A stretch of 15,461 nucleotides of DNA from Candidatus Nealsoniibacteriota bacterium (GTDB lineage Bacteria; Patescibacteriota; Minisyncoccia; Minisyncoccales; MHMH01). The DNA lies in the NCBI GenBank assembly GCA_016181985.1, contig JACOYG010000028.1, positions 1 to 15,461 of the forward strand, written 5' to 3'. Shown piece after piece: positions 12,879-15,461 of the stretch. The notes under the pieces were generated by a model, which did not search any database, was not told the origin of the DNA, and saw only the letters and a list, made by a program, of their open reading frames with translations. The translations under genes were made by a program, and so were the position numbers. The stretch's first letter is position 1. Each line of letters starts with the position of its first letter.

Positions 12879-13400
12879 TCACCGCACTATCCGATTTTTA
12901 ATATCTTCTAGATAAATGTAATCTGTAGCTTCTAATTTTATTTCCCAAGAAATAGTCTTCCGCGATGAAAAAATTATAACTTTTTTACCCATATCTTTTA
13001 ATTTTTTAACTAAGTACTGAAAATCGCTGTCGCCGGTAAATAAAATTATCTCATCAACTTCTTTTCTTTCTAAAAGAACGTCTGTAGTTATTTCTACATC
13101 ACAATTGGATTTATAAATCTCGGAGTAATTATAAAGTTTTTTTGAGGGGTGACTATCATCAACTTTGATTATTTTTATCGGTTTGGTTATTGACGTAATC
13201 CCGATATTGTCTAAATAACTGAGGAAACTCGCCATCTTTTCGTCTTTCTCCTTAAGCCCGGTATAATAACGCATCTCCAACACATCTTTATTTTCCTTAA
13301 GATAATCCCTTATCTTCTTCCAGTCCATAAACCACCCTAATTTCATCTGAGTATAAAACATATTTGCCCCATCAATAAATATCTTTGTTCTTGGCTTCAT
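12879..13400 (-). CDS. NYN-domain (LabA/DUF88-like) PIN-fold ribonuclease
   Basis: A 173-aa single-domain NYN protein, a PIN-like fold predicted to cut RNA with bound metal. It carries the expected acidic residues: IFIDGANMFY (Asp10, Asn13), CDVEITTDVLL (Asp101, Asp107) and ILFTGDSDFQYLVKKLKDMGKKV (Asp124, Asp126), followed by ATDYIYLEDI near the end. Length is usual for stand-alone LabA/DUF88 proteins. It is separated from rpoC by a terminator, so it is likely its own unit; the extended -10 TGGTAAAAT ends only 1 nt before the ATG, too close for a normal start. The gene ends 2 nt from the T run of the opposing small-RNA terminator, so the two transcripts meet tail to tail. RNA target unknown. 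Confidence 0.85.
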   Translation of the reverse strand: MKPRTKIFIDGANMFYTQMKLGWFMDWKKIRDYLKENKDVLEMRYYTGLKEKDEKMASFLSYLDNIGITSITKPIKIIKVDDSHPSKKLYNYSEIYKSNCDVEITTDVLLERKEVDEIILFTGDSDFQYLVKKLKDMGKKVIIFSSRKTISWEIKLEATDYIYLEDIKNRIVR

Positions 13401-13401
13401 A

Positions 13402-13410
13402 ATTTTACCA
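13402..13410 (-). promoter_or_regulatory. TGGTAAAAT motif before the NYN gene
   Basis: Third copy of the 10-mer ATGGTAAAAT on the minus strand, 1 nt before ATG 13400. As a -10 box it would start transcription within the first codons, so either the motif is not the promoter here, or initiation uses a downstream codon such as Met14, which would remove the catalytic FIDGAN segment and is unlikely. Confidence 0.25.
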
Positions 13411-13414
13411 TAAC

Positions 13415-13449
13415 AAAAAATCGCCCGGCCGGCAAAGGCGAGGGCGATT
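13415..13449 (-). terminator. Rho-independent terminator of rpoC
   Basis: On the minus strand AATCGCCC (13449-13442) pairs with GGGCGATT (13426-13419); the interior can form a further short GCC/GGC stem. A T run follows (complement of 13415-13420). It lies 31 nt after the rpoC stop. Confidence 0.88.
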
Positions 13450-13454
13450 CTCTG

Positions 13455-13477
13455 GTTGCTCCACTCAGTGGAGCAAC
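13455..13477 (-). other. Second hairpin directly after the rpoC stop
   Basis: GTTGCTCCACT and its complement around one central base form a perfect 23-nt inverted repeat. It begins 3 nt after the rpoC TAG and lies before the terminator at 13415-13449. It has no T run of its own; it may protect the 3' end from exonucleases (inference). Confidence 0.7.
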
Positions 13478-13480
13478 TGA

Positions 13481-15461
13481 CTATTTTCTGCGGAAGCCGG
13501 TGCCGGCGGGAATGAGTTTGCCGATGATTACGTTCTCCTTTAAGCCGCGCAATCTGTCTTCCTGGCCGTCAATGGCCGCCCTGATCAAAACTCTTGAAGT
13601 TTCCTGGAAGGAAGCCGCTGAAAGGAAGCTATCGGTCGTCAAAGCAACTTTGGAAATTCCCAGTAAAACTTGCTGAACGGAAGCCGGTTTCTTGCCTTCT
13701 TTTTTGATTTTTGAGTTTTCTTCAGCCACCTTGGCTCTCTCCATGACCTGGCCGTTGCTGAAAGTTGTGTCCCCTGAATCCTTGATTCTTACGCGAGAGA
13801 ACATCTGCCGGACAATTACTTCTATGTGCTTATCGTGGATAACGGCTCCCTGAGAAGCGTAAATTTTTTGGACTTCTTTAACAATATACCTTTGGGTTTC
13901 TTCTTTATTTAGCGCCCTGAATAATTCTTTCAAATCCAAATGTCCTTCGCAGAGCTGCTGGCCCTTCTTCACTTCCTGGCCCGCTTCAACCCAAATCGCT
14001 TTCTTAGGCGGAATCTCATATTCAATGATATCCGTATCTTTAAATGCCTTCTTGGCTCTGGCGGATTTTTTACCGGCCGAAGCTTTTGCGGAAGCAAGAG
14101 CGGCCGCAGAAATTTTTATTTTTATAATCCTATCCTGCGTCACCTCAACCACTTTGCCCTCTACTTGAGAAATTACGGCCTTGCCGGAAGGAATCCTTAC
14201 CTCAAAAATTTCCTCAACGCGGGGAAGGCCCTGCGTGATATCTCCTCCCTCAGCTACGCCGCCCGTATGGAAAGTACGCATCGTTAGCTGGGTTCCCGGT
14301 TCTCCGATTGCCTGAGCTGCGACAACGCCAACGGCATTGCCGAATTTAATCAATTTATTAGTTCCCAAATCCCAACCGTAGCATTTTTGGCATATTCCCC
14401 TGGTAGTTTTACAGCTCAAAGGAGAACGCGCCCTTATTTTCTCTGTGCCCGATTCGATAATTTTATTAGCTATTTTTAAATCAATAATGTCCCCCGCTTT
14501 GCAAATGCCTTTGATGTCGTCCAAAATAATCCTTCCTGTAATTTTAGAAAGGAAATTTTGCCCGATGCTGTCAGCATCATCTTTGTAGATGAAAATTCCT
14601 TCCTGATCTTTGCAATCCTCGTCGCCTACCACCATTTCGTGGGCGACATCGACAAGACGGCGCGTCAGATAACCGGCGGCCGAAGTTCTTAGGGCCGTGT
14701 CGGCAGTACCCTTTCTAGCGCCGTGAGTGGAAATAAAGTATTCCAAAACATCAAAACCCTCCTTGAAAGAAGACTTGACGGGCAACTCCAAAATCTCTCC
14801 GGCCGGGTTGGTGACCAACCCTTTCATGCCGGTCATTTGGACCACCTGCGACCAGGTTCCTCTGGCTCCGGAATCAATAATAGCCATAACCGAACCGAAT
14901 CGAGGCAGGGTCTTTGTAACTAATTTTTCAATTTCCGCTTTAGCTTTTTGCCAAACGGCTATGGCCTGAGCGGTTTTTTCCTCGCTGGAAAGCAAGCCTT
15001 TTCTGTAATATTCCTCAGCTGCTTCAATGGCTTTTTGGGCCTCCTGCATTATTTTTTCTTTCTCCGGAGGAACTATCAAATCATCCATTCCCCAAGTAAT
15101 GCCGGAGGTGGTGGAATACTCAAAGCCGAGATTTTTCATTTTATCCAATGACGACTCAACCATTTCTCCCGTATAATTTTCAATAAGATCCGCCGTTATC
15201 CTCTCCATTTTTTTGGAATTCATTTCTTCGTTTTGGAAAGGATAATCTTTGGGAAGCGTATTGCTGAATAAAATCCGGCCCACCGAAGTTTCAAATAATT
15301 GTCCTTGAATTCTCGCTTTAATTTTTGCTCTGATATCAATCACGCCCGAGTCCAAAGCCAGAATAGCTTCATTTTTTGAACCGAATATTTTTCCTTCGCC
15401 TTTAAGCCCCGGCACTAAATTGGTCATCCAGTAGCATCCCAAAACAATGTCTCTTACGGGA
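13481..15461 (-). CDS. rpoC: DNA-directed RNA polymerase subunit beta', C-terminal part (5' partial)
   Basis: The frame is open to the right edge (PVRDIVLGCYWMTN), so the gene begins outside the window and the TTG at 15442 is internal. About 660 residues of beta' are present. Numbering from that TTG: the trigger-loop region STHGARKGTADTALRTSAAGYLTRRLVDVAH (238-268); four zinc cysteines Cys277, Cys344, Cys351 and Cys354; GNAVGVVAAQAIGEPGTQLTMRTFHTGG (368-395); GDITQGLPRVEEIFE (400-414); and the conserved C-terminal DSFLSAASFQETSRVLIRAAIDGQEDRLRGLKENVIIGKLIPAGTG region. An Ala/Lys-rich, low-complexity stretch (446-467; nt 14042-14107) interrupts the later beta-barrel-like segment. The active-site NADFDGD motif would be in the missing half. 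Two hairpins follow the stop, the second a terminator. Confidence 0.98.
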   Translation of the reverse strand, partial: PVRDIVLGCYWMTNLVPGLKGEGKIFGSKNEAILALDSGVIDIRAKIKARIQGQLFETSVGRILFSNTLPKDYPFQNEEMNSKKMERITADLIENYTGEMVESSLDKMKNLGFEYSTTSGITWGMDDLIVPPEKEKIMQEAQKAIEAAEEYYRKGLLSSEEKTAQAIAVWQKAKAEIEKLVTKTLPRFGSVMAIIDSGARGTWSQVVQMTGMKGLVTNPAGEILELPVKSSFKEGFDVLEYFISTHGARKGTADTALRTSAAGYLTRRLVDVAHEMVVGDEDCKDQEGIFIYKDDADSIGQNFLSKITGRIILDDIKGICKAGDIIDLKIANKIIESGTEKIRARSPLSCKTTRGICQKCYGWDLGTNKLIKFGNAVGVVAAQAIGEPGTQLTMRTFHTGGVAEGGDITQGLPRVEEIFEVRIPSGKAVISQVEGKVVEVTQDRIIKIKISAAALASAKASAGKKSARAKKAFKDTDIIEYEIPPKKAIWVEAGQEVKKGQQLCEGHLDLKELFRALNKEETQRYIVKEVQKIYASQGAVIHDKHIEVIVRQMFSRVRIKDSGDTTFSNGQVMERAKVAEENSKIKKEGKKPASVQQVLLGISKVALTTDSFLSAASFQETSRVLIRAAIDGQEDRLRGLKENVIIGKLIPAGTGFRRK

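Noticed and set aside
12829..12915. Plus-strand frame of 28 codons starting ATG at 12829
   Set aside because: Its ATG overlaps the -10 box, so it precedes the transcription start, and it runs through the terminator and antisense to the NYN gene.
1..15461. Recoding of TGA (code 25) as in Gracilibacteria/SR1
   Set aside because: TGA ends several complete genes at the expected places and tryptophan is encoded by TGG throughout.

Overview
The window looks like a bacterial chromosome segment from the Candidate Phyla Radiation (Patescibacteria), most likely a Parcubacteria-like lineage. This is inferred from gene style: short intergenic gaps, lysine-rich proteins, a zinc-type S18, small coiled-coil proteins, a PaaX/Cas2-like regulator typical of these genomes, and a peptidoglycan-binding module inserted in a solute-binding protein. 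TGA is used as a normal stop (for example at 1127, 5709 and 12879), so the UGA=Gly code of Gracilibacteria/SR1 is excluded. No transposase, phage gene or CRISPR array is visible.

Layout. Positions 1-2697 (+) hold a solute-binding protein whose 5' end is outside the window, a cupin-type phosphoglucose isomerase, and a bifunctional phosphoglucose/phosphomannose isomerase split by a -1 frameshift at a slippery heptamer. A tRNA-Leu(CAG) follows at 2703-2787. Positions 2836-5711 (+) hold an antitoxin-like small gene, ribonuclease J and tryptophanyl-tRNA synthetase. A small coiled-coil gene (5749-5958) has its own consensus promoter and terminator. A PaaX/Cas2-like winged-helix gene (6092-6664, -) is bracketed by two copies of the same perfect 32-bp palindrome. 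Phosphomannomutase (-) diverges from the rpsF-ssb-rpsR operon (+). recA (-) converges on rpsR with a 30-nt overlap, and ftsK (-) lies upstream of recA. The 299-bp gap between ftsK and a NYN-domain nuclease gene holds two tiny, divergently oriented candidate transcription units. The window ends in the C-terminal half of rpoC (-), followed by an intrinsic terminator.

Function. Most genes are core: translation (S6, S18, TrpRS, tRNA-Leu), RNA synthesis and decay (RpoC, RNase J), DNA maintenance (SSB, RecA, FtsK) and hexose-phosphate interconversion (two non-homologous PGIs, PMI activity, PMM/PGM) that would feed glycolysis and surface polysaccharide. The unusual material is mostly in the gaps: the promoter-terminator micro-units at 12614-12877, the palindromes around the PaaX/Cas2-like gene, the frameshifted isomerase, and extended -10 motifs close to start codons that suggest leaderless or very short-leader mRNAs. 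All functional calls rest on sequence reading alone; no database search was run.
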